64,000 nucleotides of DNA from the NCBI RefSeq assembly GCF_036084755.1, contig NZ_CP107968.1, positions 558,001-622,000 on the forward strand, read 5' to 3'. This stretch comes from Streptomyces sp. NBC_00370 (GTDB lineage: Bacteria; Actinomycetota; Actinomycetes; Streptomycetales; Streptomycetaceae). The position numbers and the translations under genes were made by a program. How positions within the stretch are numbered: the stretch's first letter is position 1; every line of letters starts with the position of its first letter. Under the pieces are notes generated by a model. The model saw nothing but the letters and a program-made list of their open reading frames with translations, was not told the DNA's origin and searched no databases. Below, one piece after another: positions 53,942 through 61,422 of this stretch.

Positions 53942-54757
53942 CTACGGTTTGCGGCCCCACGCGGAGACGAGCGGGGCGGTGGCCAGGTCCAGCCGGCCGG
54001 TAGCGACGTTCCCCAGGTGCGTGTCGATCTCCGCGTCGGTGGCGAGGCCTGCGGCGACCAGCCGGCCGCGGATCTGCCGTACGGTCGCGGCCTCCAGCAC
54101 CGTGCAGGCGGGTGAGGTGATCGGGAAGTACGCGTCCGCCTCCACGTCGGCGAGCCCGGCCTCGCGCAGCAGCCGGGGCAGCGTGCGGCCGTAGGCGAGA
54201 TCCGCTCCGCACGCCGCCATCAGTTCGCGGAAGCCGGTCCTGAGCCGGTTCGCGAGCCGCTGCTCGGGGCCTGACTCGTCGGGGCACAGCAGCGGCTGCA
54301 GCCCGGGGTCGGCGTCCTCCAGCAGCAGCCAGCCGCCGGGGCGCAGCGCCCCGATCATCCGGCGCAGCGCCTCCGCGCGGTCGCCCACGTGCACCAGGAC
54401 GAGGCGCGCGTGCACCAGGTCGAAGGCTCCGGGCGGCGGCGGGTCGGCGGCCACGTCGTGCCGTAGCACCTGGACCACTCCGCCGGCGGCGTCGGCGGCG
54501 TCCGCCGCCCAGGACACCTCGATGTCGGTGGCGACGACTGCGCCCCCGCTCCCGACCCGCTCCGCCAGCCCGACGGCCACGGACGGCCCCCCGGCCCCGA
54601 CCTCCCAGCACCGCATCCCCGCGCCGGTCCCGAGCCGGTCGACGTGCCGGAACGTCACCGGGTCGAACAGCTCGGAGAGCGCACCGAACCGAATACCGGC
54701 CTCCGACTGCTTGTTGTCGAGCAGATAGCCGCGTTCCGAACTGTCCGACGCTGTCAT
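53942..54757 (-). CDS. SAM-dependent class I methyltransferase
   Basis: A 271-residue methyltransferase. The SAM-binding motif is CWEVGAGGPSVAVGLAERVG, then VVATDIEVSW, and FDLVHARLVLVHVGDRAEALRRM and LRPGGWLLLEDAD are the next two motifs. It resembles UbiE-type small-molecule methyltransferases of Streptomyces. I start at ATG 54755-54757 (MTASDSSE), preceded by AGAGGAAAG; the longer open frame above it carries no matching sequence. It diverges from a glyoxalase-family gene. Substrate unknown. Confidence 0.85.
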   Translation of the reverse strand: MTASDSSERGYLLDNKQSEAGIRFGALSELFDPVTFRHVDRLGTGAGMRCWEVGAGGPSVAVGLAERVGSGGAVVATDIEVSWAADAADAAGGVVQVLRHDVAADPPPPGAFDLVHARLVLVHVGDRAEALRRMIGALRPGGWLLLEDADPGLQPLLCPDESGPEQRLANRLRTGFRELMAACGADLAYGRTLPRLLREAGLADVEADAYFPITSPACTVLEAATVRQIRGRLVAAGLATDAEIDTHLGNVATGRLDLATAPLVSAWGRKP

Positions 54758-54866
54758 TGTTCTCTTTCCTCTCCAGATGGTGGGGCGCTGCCTGGCATGC
54801 TTGCCACCCGCGCCGGTGATCGGGCTCGGTGATCGCGCTCGGTTCACGTAACCACGGAGGAGAACC

Positions 54867-55253
54867 ATGAGGATCCACCTGTCCAGTGTGTTCGTCGACG
54901 ACCAGGACAAGGCCCTGCGCTTCTACACGGACGTACTGGGCTTCGTGAAGAAGGTCGAAGTGCCCGTCGGAGAGGACCGTTGGCTGACGGTGGTCTCCCC
55001 CGACGACCTCGACGGCACGGAACTCCTGCTGGAGCCCGACGGCCACCGCGCCGTCAAGCCGTACAAGTCGGCACTGGTCGAGGACGGCATCCCGGCCACC
55101 GCCTTCGCCGTGGACGACGTGCACGCGGAGTTCGCGCGGCTGCGCGCGCTGGGCGTGCGGTTCACGCAGGAGCCGGTGGAGATGGGGCCGGTCACCACGG
55201 CGGTGCTGGACGACACCTGCGGCAACCTCATCCAGATCGTCCAGACCAACTAG
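54867..55253 (+). CDS. VOC-family (glyoxalase/bleomycin-resistance-like) protein
   Basis: A 128-residue protein with two beta-alpha-beta-beta-beta units. Visible segments are FVDDQDKALRFYTDVLGFVKK, ELLLEPDGHRAV, and FAVDDVHAEFARLRALGVRF, with the metal Glu/His positions expected at the start and end of each unit. It is the common short stand-alone Streptomyces form. GGAGGAG lies just before ATG 54867. Possible roles are isomerase, dioxygenase or drug binding; no substrate can be read. Confidence 0.88.
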   Translation: MRIHLSSVFVDDQDKALRFYTDVLGFVKKVEVPVGEDRWLTVVSPDDLDGTELLLEPDGHRAVKPYKSALVEDGIPATAFAVDDVHAEFARLRALGVRFTQEPVEMGPVTTAVLDDTCGNLIQIVQTN

Positions 55254-55264
55254 TTCCTGATCGA

Positions 55265-55281
55265 TGTCACACATCGAGTCG
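55265..55281. promoter_or_regulatory. Short palindrome after the VOC gene
   Basis: TCGATGT-CAC-ACATCGA, perfect 7-bp arms, lies about ten bases after the VOC stop codon (about 55261-55277). It could be a weak terminator or an operator for the small membrane-protein gene that follows. It contains TGTCACA but no ECF41-type -10 follows at the right spacing. Confidence 0.4.
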
Positions 55282-55358
55282 CCGGCTTCTCTTGCAGGAG
55301 GACGACATCCCAAGGGAGCGCCGCACAGCAGCGCTCCCCCGCAGAAAACGGAGAATGC

Positions 55359-55718
55359 GTGTTCGCCGCCTATGTCACGGTCACCATCCTCGGCGCGGTC
55401 TTCAACGGCGCCGCCGCCGTCACCTACCTGATCGGCCACGAATACCCCAAGTCCCAGGCGGACATGAAGGGCCTGCCCCGGAAGTGGGTGCCGGTCCTGG
55501 GGCTGCTGCTGGCGGCGGGCACCGTAGGCCTGGTGGCCGGATTCGCCGTGCCATTGCTGGGAGCCGTCGCCGCGTCCGGCCTCGTGCTGTACTTCATCGG
55601 CGCGATCATCGCCCACCTGCGGGTGGGCTCCCGCAACATCGTCGGCGGAATCGTCTTCCTGGCCACCGCGGCGGCAGCGCTCGTACTGGGCTTGGCGTAC
55701 CACGGCGGCTCCTGGTAA
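55359..55718 (+). CDS. DoxX-like four-helix membrane protein
   Basis: A 119-residue membrane protein with four hydrophobic stretches: the N-terminal YVTVTILGAVFNGAAAV, VPVLGLLLAAGTVGLVAGF, LGAVAASGLVLYFIGAII and the C-terminal VFLATAAAALVLGLAY. The pattern fits the DoxX family; some DoxX proteins link thiol or quinone redox reactions, but most are uncharacterised. The GTG start at 55359 follows GGAG with good spacing. It is separated from the convergent pyruvyl-transferase gene by a strong hairpin. Confidence 0.8.
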   Translation: MFAAYVTVTILGAVFNGAAAVTYLIGHEYPKSQADMKGLPRKWVPVLGLLLAAGTVGLVAGFAVPLLGAVAASGLVLYFIGAIIAHLRVGSRNIVGGIVFLATAAAALVLGLAYHGGSW

Positions 55719-55744
55719 CCCGGCGGATCCAGCAGCCCGCGCGA

Positions 55745-55772
55745 GGGCCCGGCGTAGGTGTCCGCCGGGCCC
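55745..55772. terminator. Bidirectional hairpin terminator
   Basis: GGGCCCGGCG and CGCCGGGCCC form perfect 10-bp arms around TAGGTGTC, in the 62-base gap between the convergent DoxX-like and pyruvyl-transferase genes. A shared terminator is the natural reading; no T-run follows on either strand. Confidence 0.8.
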
Positions 55773-55780
55773 GCCGTCGG

Positions 55781-57244
55781 CTACTTCCGGCGCACCCGGC
55801 GCCGTATCGCCGGGCCGAGGCGGACCAGCAGTCGCTTCTCGACGCCCGACATCCGCTTCTCCGTCGCCGTCAACTGCTTGCGCATCGCGGCGATCTCTTG
55901 CTGTACGGAGCTGTACTGCCGCTCCGCCGTGGTGAGCCGCTTCTGCAAGTCGTTGTTCTTCTTGGTGAGTCCGTTGATGCGGCGCTCGGCCGACGCGTTG
56001 TTGTGTGCCAGCTGCTCACGCAGCCGGCTGAAGCGGTAGCGCAACGCGCCGTCGTCGGAGCCGTCCCACAGCGCCACCGAGGGCGGCAGTTCGATGTCCG
56101 CGATCCGTGCGTCGAAGGCAGCGCCGCCGTCGCCGTGGATGAAGGTGTTCTCCAGGTCGTTCTTGTCGAGGAAGGCGGTGAAACGGTCGAACCGCTCCGC
56201 GTGCCCCTTGAGAAGCCCGCTGAAGTCGGCCTGGTCGTAGAGGTCTTGGGGGTGGATGTCCCCGGGCAGACCGGGCAGCTGCCGGTGCGGGAGGTCGAAG
56301 TAGCGGCAGAGTTCGAGGGTGCGGGAGTCGTGGGTCAGTACCACGGCCGGAGTGCCGGCCAGCAGGGCCGCGATGTTGCCGTGGATGCGGGTGCCGTAGG
56401 CGAAGTCGTACGAGGCCAGCTCCCGCATCCAGACGGTCGGGTCCATCGGCACCCTGACCTTGTTCTCCCGGAACAGCGGGTGCGTCAGCTGGAGGGGGAA
56501 CGCGTCGTGCCTCCCTGCCGCCGCCGTGGTGTCGCCCCAGAAGAGGATCTCGGCGTCCAGGGTGTTCTGCGCGAAGTATGTCAGCTGCGGGAAGCGCTCC
56601 ACCGCGTGCCGCGCCAGGCCGCCCACGTCGCCGACGGGTATCGCGTCCGGCGAGAGGTTGATGGCGATCCGAGAGCCGGCGTCTATGGTGCCGGGGTCAC
56701 GGGGCGTGGGGAAGGTGCCGCCGTGCAGGAACATCGAAGGGCAGCCGATGATGTCGACGTCGCCGAAACCGAGGCCGCGCAGATACGAGGCGGTCAGCTC
56801 ACCGCGGACACCGATGGCCGGGGATCTCTCCAGTACAGCCCGGGCGAACCGGCGCACCGACGCCTCCATGGGCCGCAGCGGCTCCGTGTCGTAGTCGGCG
56901 CCGACCTGCGCCCCGACGCCGAGGACCACCACGGGAATGGTGAGTTGCTCGATCAGCGTGGACAGCCGGTCCAGGGACGCCTGGAAAGCGGGACGGAAGG
57001 CGTTGGCGAGCGGCACGACGAAGACGTCGTACTGCTCGTTGATCTCCCGCGCCCGCTCGGCCGAGGAGTTGGTCCTGATCCCGTTGGACGTGACCTCGGT
57101 ACGGTCGGTGAGCAGCAGCTTGTGTGCGGCGTCGCTGAAGAGCAGATTCCCGTTGTTCGTACCGATCAGGTCCTGGTGAATGAACTCTTCGTGCGTGGCG
57201 ACACGGAAGGGGCTCTTCCCCGAGCGGATGAGGATGCGCTTCAT
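55781..57244 (-). CDS. Polysaccharide pyruvyl transferase family protein with coiled-coil tail
   Basis: A 487-residue protein of the polysaccharide pyruvyl transferase (CsaB/WcaK-like) superfamily, GT-B-like fold. Features are TNNGNLLFSDAAHKLLL near the N-terminus, VVVLGVGAQVGADYDTEPL, SPAIGVRGELTASYLRGLG, DIIGCPSMFLHG and the YGTRIHGNIAALLAGTPAVVLTHDSRT loop that is conserved in the family. The last 90 residues are charged heptad repeats (RLREQLAHNN to KRLLVRLG), a probable coiled coil for oligomerisation or membrane contact, ending in a basic tail. It may ketalise a cell-surface glycan with pyruvate. No other wall-glycan genes are adjacent. Start ATG 57244. Confidence 0.82.
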   Translation of the reverse strand: MKRILIRSGKSPFRVATHEEFIHQDLIGTNNGNLLFSDAAHKLLLTDRTEVTSNGIRTNSSAERAREINEQYDVFVVPLANAFRPAFQASLDRLSTLIEQLTIPVVVLGVGAQVGADYDTEPLRPMEASVRRFARAVLERSPAIGVRGELTASYLRGLGFGDVDIIGCPSMFLHGGTFPTPRDPGTIDAGSRIAINLSPDAIPVGDVGGLARHAVERFPQLTYFAQNTLDAEILFWGDTTAAAGRHDAFPLQLTHPLFRENKVRVPMDPTVWMRELASYDFAYGTRIHGNIAALLAGTPAVVLTHDSRTLELCRYFDLPHRQLPGLPGDIHPQDLYDQADFSGLLKGHAERFDRFTAFLDKNDLENTFIHGDGGAAFDARIADIELPPSVALWDGSDDGALRYRFSRLREQLAHNNASAERRINGLTKKNNDLQKRLTTAERQYSSVQQEIAAMRKQLTATEKRMSGVEKRLLVRLGPAIRRRVRRK

Positions 57245-57472
57245 GCCGCACACCCCGTGCCCTCGACCGGCCTACCGGGCCCCTCCGTCACCTGGCGGTC
57301 GGTGCCGCACCAAATACCTGATGGAACCTGACTCAACACGAAATCCTCTTCACAAAGTCGTTAACAAGAGAACACAACTTGTCCGTCCGGCACTCTAACC
57401 GCGCCACCTAGGCCTCGTACATGTGTGCCAGCGGGCCATTTCCGCAGTGCCGCGGGGCTCGGAGCGTTTCGC

Positions 57473-58039
57473 CTACTCGTGCCGGAGGGTGTCCCGGAGT
57501 TCCGTGGCGACCGATCGGAGGCAGGTCGGGAAGTCGATCTGCCCCTGGGCTTCGACCCATTGGAAGAACGCGTTCTGGAAGGCGATCGTCGCGATCTGGG
57601 CGACCAATCCTGCCCTGCCGGGCTCCACGTCGCGTTGGTCGAGTGCGCCCCGGATCGCTGTGGTGAGTGCCGCGAGTTTTGTGCGCTCGCGTTCCTGGAG
57701 TTCTGCGCTGCTGTCGATCACGGCGCGGCGTTCGGCGGCATGATCGACCAGCATGACGAGTTGCGTGCCCACCTGGGCAAGGGCGTCGAGGGTCGCGGTC
57801 AGCGGGGAGGCGGTCTCGTCGGCGGTTCGCACGGCATCGGCCACCGCGGCGGGCAGGCGCTCGGAGCCCGCGAAGAGCACTTCGCGCTTGTCGGGGAAGT
57901 AGCGGAAGTACGAGCGCCGGGTGATTCCAGCGCGTTCGGCGATCTGCGTCACGGTCACGCTGTCGTACCCGTGCTCGCTGTAGAGCTCCAACGCGGCCTT
58001 CGTGAGCCGTTCTTCCGTTCCCGGGTCCCATCGCGCCAT
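57473..58039 (-). CDS. TetR-family transcriptional regulator
   Basis: A 188-residue repressor-type protein. The DNA-binding part is ERLTKAALELYSEHGYDSVTVTQIAERAGITRRSYFRYFPDKREVLF, a classic TetR helix-turn-helix (given here as one region at residues 9-55, key residues Thr-Val-Thr and Tyr-Phe-Arg). The C-terminus is helical with no recognised ligand motif. It diverges from a saccharopine-dehydrogenase-like gene, and two inverted 15-base operators lie in the gap. Confidence 0.88.
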   Translation of the reverse strand: MARWDPGTEERLTKAALELYSEHGYDSVTVTQIAERAGITRRSYFRYFPDKREVLFAGSERLPAAVADAVRTADETASPLTATLDALAQVGTQLVMLVDHAAERRAVIDSSAELQERERTKLAALTTAIRGALDQRDVEPGRAGLVAQIATIAFQNAFFQWVEAQGQIDFPTCLRSVATELRDTLRHE

Positions 58040-58056
58040 GGTCCGACCCTAGCAAG

Positions 58057-58114
58057 TGATGTCTCACTGTGCCGTCAGTGCTGCTAGCCTGAGTGATGAC
58101 ACAGTGAGACATCA
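58057..58114. promoter_or_regulatory. Inverted 15-bp repeats, likely TetR operator
   Basis: TGATGTCTCACTGTG (58057-58071) and its exact complement CACAGTGAGACATCA (58100-58114) face each other across 28 bases in the divergent TetR/oxidoreductase gap. The arms lie 18 bases from the TetR start and 31 bases from the oxidoreductase start, so a protein bound to both could repress both genes. Confidence 0.82.
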
Positions 58115-58144
58115 GCGTGGAAGCCGACGCGGAGAGGAATCCCG

Positions 58145-59230
58145 ATGGCACCGAACGAAGAGACCGACGAGGTGTGGGTCCTGGGCGCCACGGGCCGGAT
58201 CGGCCGCGCGGTCGCCGCGCGGCTGGCGGCGCGGGGCGTCACGCCGGTGCTCGTCGGACGTGACTACGAGCGTCTGCGCAAGGTTGGTGCGGATCTCGGC
58301 CTCGGCGACGGCACGAAGACCGTAGTCGCCGGCACGGCAGAACACATCGCCGCCGCGATCACCCGCGAGCGGCCGGTTGTGGTTGTCAACACCATCGGCG
58401 ACTACGCCGAGACGGCCGAGCCGATCGCCCGCGCCTGTATGCCGGGCGGCCACTACGTGGATCTGGCGGCCGACCTGGCTGCGGCCGGCCGGCTGCTCAC
58501 CCTGCACGACGACGCAACCACCGCAGGGAGCACGCTCGTGACCGGCGGGGGATTCGGGGTGCTGGCGACCGAGGCCGTCGTGGCGAAGCTGTGCGAGGAC
58601 CGGCCGACCCCGGACGCGGTACGCGTCGACGCTCTGTCTTCCGTGGCCGCCGAAGACGGAGTGCTGGGCACCGCCTTCGCCGCCACCTTCGTCGAGGTGC
58701 TGACCACCGGCGGACGTGACTACAGGAACGGCCGCCTGGCCAGGACCCGGCTCGGCGCGAACCCGCAGCACCTCACCCTTCCCGACGGGCAGCGGGTGAA
58801 GTCCGCGGGCGTCCCGACGGGCGAACTACTGGCCGCGCAGCGGGCCAGCGGGGCGCCGTCCGTCACCGCCACCTCCGCGCTGGCCCCGGCCTCGCCCGTC
58901 GTGCGGGCCGTACTGCCCGCGCTCGGAGTGCTGTTGTCCGTCCCCGCCCTGGGCCGGTTCGCCGTCCGCCGGATGGCCCGGACCACGACCAAGGCCGCGC
59001 CGAGGCCGCGACATCATTCCTGGGGACACGCCGTCGTCACCTGGTCCGACGGCACGAGCCGCGAGGGCTGGCTGCGCGTCGGTGACGGCATGGAGTACAC
59101 CGCAGACGTCGCAGCGGAGATCGCCCTGCGGCTGGCGCGCGGCGAAGCCGGGCCGGGCGCCTACACACCGGCGGCCGCGTTCGGTCCCGGCCTCGCCACA
59201 GCGGCCGGGGGCGACTTCATCCTCGACTGA
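58145..59230 (+). CDS. Saccharopine-dehydrogenase-like NAD(P)-binding protein
   Basis: A 361-residue oxidoreductase-like protein. The Rossmann motif is VWVLGATGRIGRAVAARL at the N-terminus, followed by LVGRDYERL and VVVNTIGDYAETAEPIARAC; GGHYVDLAAD and VTGGGFGVLATEAV are further segments common to saccharopine dehydrogenase and trans-acting enoyl reductase relatives. A short hydrophobic stretch (VVRAVLPALGVLLSVPAL) sits near residue 260. The natural reaction is unknown. Divergent TetR and the 15-bp repeats imply regulation by a small inducer. Confidence 0.8.
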   Translation: MAPNEETDEVWVLGATGRIGRAVAARLAARGVTPVLVGRDYERLRKVGADLGLGDGTKTVVAGTAEHIAAAITRERPVVVVNTIGDYAETAEPIARACMPGGHYVDLAADLAAAGRLLTLHDDATTAGSTLVTGGGFGVLATEAVVAKLCEDRPTPDAVRVDALSSVAAEDGVLGTAFAATFVEVLTTGGRDYRNGRLARTRLGANPQHLTLPDGQRVKSAGVPTGELLAAQRASGAPSVTATSALAPASPVVRAVLPALGVLLSVPALGRFAVRRMARTTTKAAPRPRHHSWGHAVVTWSDGTSREGWLRVGDGMEYTADVAAEIALRLARGEAGPGAYTPAAAFGPGLATAAGGDFILD

Positions 59231-59256
59231 GACCCGCCACCCCGGGTCTGCGCGGC

Positions 59257-59958
59257 TCAGCGGGCGAGGCGGTGGAGCCAGTCTCTGAGGAGGGCCGTCT
59301 CGGTCGGGCTCAGCGGGAGCGTCGCCTCGTCCGTCGTCCTGACGGCGGCGTCGAGGGCGAGCGCGCGGGACGCGAGGCGGGGGTCCGCGGGCGGGGGTGG
59401 GTCGGTGGTGAGGGAGTCGAGGACGGTGTCGCGCATCCGCCGGGCGAGGTCCGGGTCACGGTCCTCGGCGGGCGTGCTGATCAGCGACAGGGTGACGCCC
59501 GTGACGGCCGCCGTGGACAAGCTCGCGGCGAGAGCGGGCGGGACCCGCAGGCGGCCCACGGCGGCGACGCGGTCGAGTGCCTTCAGCAGGTGGTCGTGGG
59601 CCTCGTCGGCGGCGGGCGGCCGGCGGTCCGGCCGGTCCGTGCCGAACATCAGCAGGTAGAAGGCGGGGTGCCGCAGCCCGAAGTCGACGTGGATGTCCCA
59701 GCCTCGGCGCAGGTCGTCGACCGGGTCGTCGGTGTGCGCCAGATCGTGCTTCTCGGCCAGATAGATGTCGAAGCCGTGGATGGCCAGGGCGGCGAGAAGG
59801 CCGTCCTTGTCGGCGAAGAACTGGTAGAGGGAGGCCGCGCGGATACCGGCCGCCGCCGCGACCGAGCGGGTGGAGAGCGCCTGCGCGCCCTCGCGTTCCA
59901 GGATGCCCGCGGCCACTTCAAGGATCTGTCGCCGGGTACGGCTCTTCGCTTCGTCCAC
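59257..59958 (-). CDS. TetR-family transcriptional regulator
   Basis: A 233-residue regulator. The helix-turn-helix is RTRRQILEVAAGILEREG then LSTRSVAAAAGIRAASLYQFFADKDGLLAAL. The C-terminal half includes RRGWDIHVDFGLRHPAFYLLMFG, which resembles the TetR WHG domain, and a leucine-rich final helix. It diverges from an aldo/keto reductase gene with an 18-bp inverted repeat in between, so it most likely represses that reductase. Confidence 0.88.
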   Translation of the reverse strand: MDEAKSRTRRQILEVAAGILEREGAQALSTRSVAAAAGIRAASLYQFFADKDGLLAALAIHGFDIYLAEKHDLAHTDDPVDDLRRGWDIHVDFGLRHPAFYLLMFGTDRPDRRPPAADEAHDHLLKALDRVAAVGRLRVPPALAASLSTAAVTGVTLSLISTPAEDRDPDLARRMRDTVLDSLTTDPPPPADPRLASRALALDAAVRTTDEATLPLSPTETALLRDWLHRLAR

Positions 59959-59982
59959 GGTTGCAATGCTACGGCATTCGGC

Positions 59983-60030
59983 GTATCACTGACACGGGCA
60001 CTGCTACGCAGATGCCCGTGGCAGTGATAC
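59983..60030. promoter_or_regulatory. 18-bp inverted repeat, likely TetR operator
   Basis: GTATCACTGACACGGGCA (59983-60000) pairs with TGCCCGTGGCAGTGATAC (60013-60030), with one mismatch in 18 and a 12-base spacer. It lies between the divergent TetR and aldo/keto reductase genes, ending 16 bases before the reductase start codon. Confidence 0.82.
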
Positions 60031-60046
60031 GGCAAGGGAGAAGCCA

Positions 60047-60949
60047 ATGAATCGTGTCGGATACGGCGCCATGCAGCTCGCCGGACCGAACGTCTGGGGG
60101 CCGCCGGACGATCCCGAGTCGGCGCGGCGGGTGCTGCGCCTGGCGGTCGAGCTGGGCGTCACGTTCTTCGACACCGCCAACGCGTACGGACCGCGTACGG
60201 TGAACCAGCTCATCGGGGAGGCACTGCGGCCCTTCCCCGAGGGACTGATCGTCGGCAACAAGGTCGGCGCCGGGCGCGGCCCCGACAAGACATGGATCAT
60301 CACGGACCACCCGGAAACGGTCCGGCGCCAGGTCCACGAGTCGCTGGCCGACCTCGGTACGGAGGCGAGCGAGCTGACGTACCTGCGGCTCGGCGGCGAC
60401 GGTCCCGCGGGACCGAGCGACGTGCCGCTGGAGGAGTCGCTGGGTGTGCTCGTCGAGCTGCGCGACCAAGGGCTCGTCCGGCGCATCGGGCTGTCCGGCG
60501 CATCGCCGGAGATGCTGGCCCGCGCGCGCAGGATGACGCCGATCGCGGCCGTGCAGAACCGCTTCAACCTGCTGGACCGCAGCGGCGTCCAGGTGCTCGC
60601 CGACTGCGAGGCGCACGGCATCATGTTCGTCCCGTACTTCCCACTGGCCTCCGGGCGGCTCGCCGACTACGACGAGCTGACCGGCCCCGCGAAGCGGCTC
60701 GGCGCGACACCGGCCCAGGTCGCGCTGGCCTGGCTGCTGCGCCGCTCCCCCGCCATGGTCGTCATTCCCGGTACGGCCGACCCCGACCATCTGCGGGCCA
60801 ACACCGCGGCGGCCGAGGTGGCGGCGGATCTGACAAACGCCGAGGTGGCCCGGCTGACCGGTCTTGTCGACGAGTCGAAGGCGGTCATCGACCAGCCGCA
60901 CCAGTCCACCCTCGACGCGCTCAAGTCCGCTGCCGAAAAAGGCCGTTGA
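60047..60949 (+). CDS. Aldo/keto reductase
   Basis: NADPH-dependent TIM-barrel reductase of 300 residues. The catalytic Tyr/Asp region is FFDTANAYGPRTVNQLIGEAL, the Lys is in LIVGNKVGAG, and the His position, normally in a VDLxxxH strand, reads TYLRLGGDG, so the usual His may be absent. GLSGASPEML and VVIPGTADPDHLRAN are the cofactor-binding segments. It begins RVGYGAMQLAGPNVWGPPDD, typical for the Streptomyces YakC/Tas-like group. A divergent TetR regulator and an operator-like repeat control it. Probable role: reducing reactive carbonyls. Confidence 0.87.
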   Translation: MNRVGYGAMQLAGPNVWGPPDDPESARRVLRLAVELGVTFFDTANAYGPRTVNQLIGEALRPFPEGLIVGNKVGAGRGPDKTWIITDHPETVRRQVHESLADLGTEASELTYLRLGGDGPAGPSDVPLEESLGVLVELRDQGLVRRIGLSGASPEMLARARRMTPIAAVQNRFNLLDRSGVQVLADCEAHGIMFVPYFPLASGRLADYDELTGPAKRLGATPAQVALAWLLRRSPAMVVIPGTADPDHLRANTAAAEVAADLTNAEVARLTGLVDESKAVIDQPHQSTLDALKSAAEKGR

Positions 60950-60979
60950 GCAACGCCTTGCCGGGCGTGCGCGCTTCAC

Positions 60980-61411
60980 TCACGTCGTCAGCTGTGCACG
61001 TACCCAGTCAGGTTCCGGGTTGACGTGGGCCCGGCCCGCCACGACGACGGTCGGCACGGTCTCGTCGCCGCCGTTCGCCGCCCGGACCACCGCGGCGCCG
61101 GCCGGGTCGCGCCAGATGTCGACCCAGTGCAACTGCCGAGAGTGACGGCCCAGTCGGAAGCGCAGCCGCAGGCAGTACTTGCAGCCCGGCCGCCAGAAGA
61201 CGACCGGGCGGCCGTCGGCGGCGCTGCGGCGCTGTGCTTCCGGCGCGCCGATCGACCGCGGGAAGACCAGCGGCGAGTGCACGACCGCGACCGCCACGAA
61301 CACCAGCAGGCACACCGCGGCCAGGCCCGGACTCCCCCGGAGGGCCGGCCCGGCCGCGACGACAACGCCGCAGAGCAGAAACAGCGTCGGCAGAATCCAG
61401 GCACGCGTCAT
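60980..61411 (-). CDS. Membrane-anchored mycoredoxin/glutaredoxin-like protein
   Basis: A 143-residue protein. Residues 1-55 hold two hydrophobic segments (ILPTLFLLCGVVVAAGPAL and LAAVCLLVFVAVAVVHSPLV), placing the rest at the membrane face. Residues 65-143 are a glutaredoxin fold with the redox pair in PGCKYCLRLRFRLG and the cis-Pro loop ETVPTVVVAG, like mycothiol-dependent mycoredoxins of actinobacteria. It would reduce mixed disulfides with mycothiol. The start is ATG 61409-61411 (MTRAWILP). The larger open frame reaching 61879 belongs to no gene. Convergent with the aldo/keto reductase gene. Confidence 0.85.
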   Translation of the reverse strand: MTRAWILPTLFLLCGVVVAAGPALRGSPGLAAVCLLVFVAVAVVHSPLVFPRSIGAPEAQRRSAADGRPVVFWRPGCKYCLRLRFRLGRHSRQLHWVDIWRDPAGAAVVRAANGGDETVPTVVVAGRAHVNPEPDWVRAQLTT

Positions 61412-61422
61412 GGTGCCGCAGA

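Noticed and set aside
53844..55703. N-terminal extension of the alkyl sulfatase frame to 1,227 codons
   Set aside because: The extension runs antisense through VOC and membrane-protein genes and over a methyltransferase gene, and has no family match.
57380..57420. A stretch whose complement looks like the first half of a tRNA (GGTTAGAG-type D arm)
   Set aside because: No anticodon stem, T arm or acceptor pairing can be formed; at most a decayed fragment.
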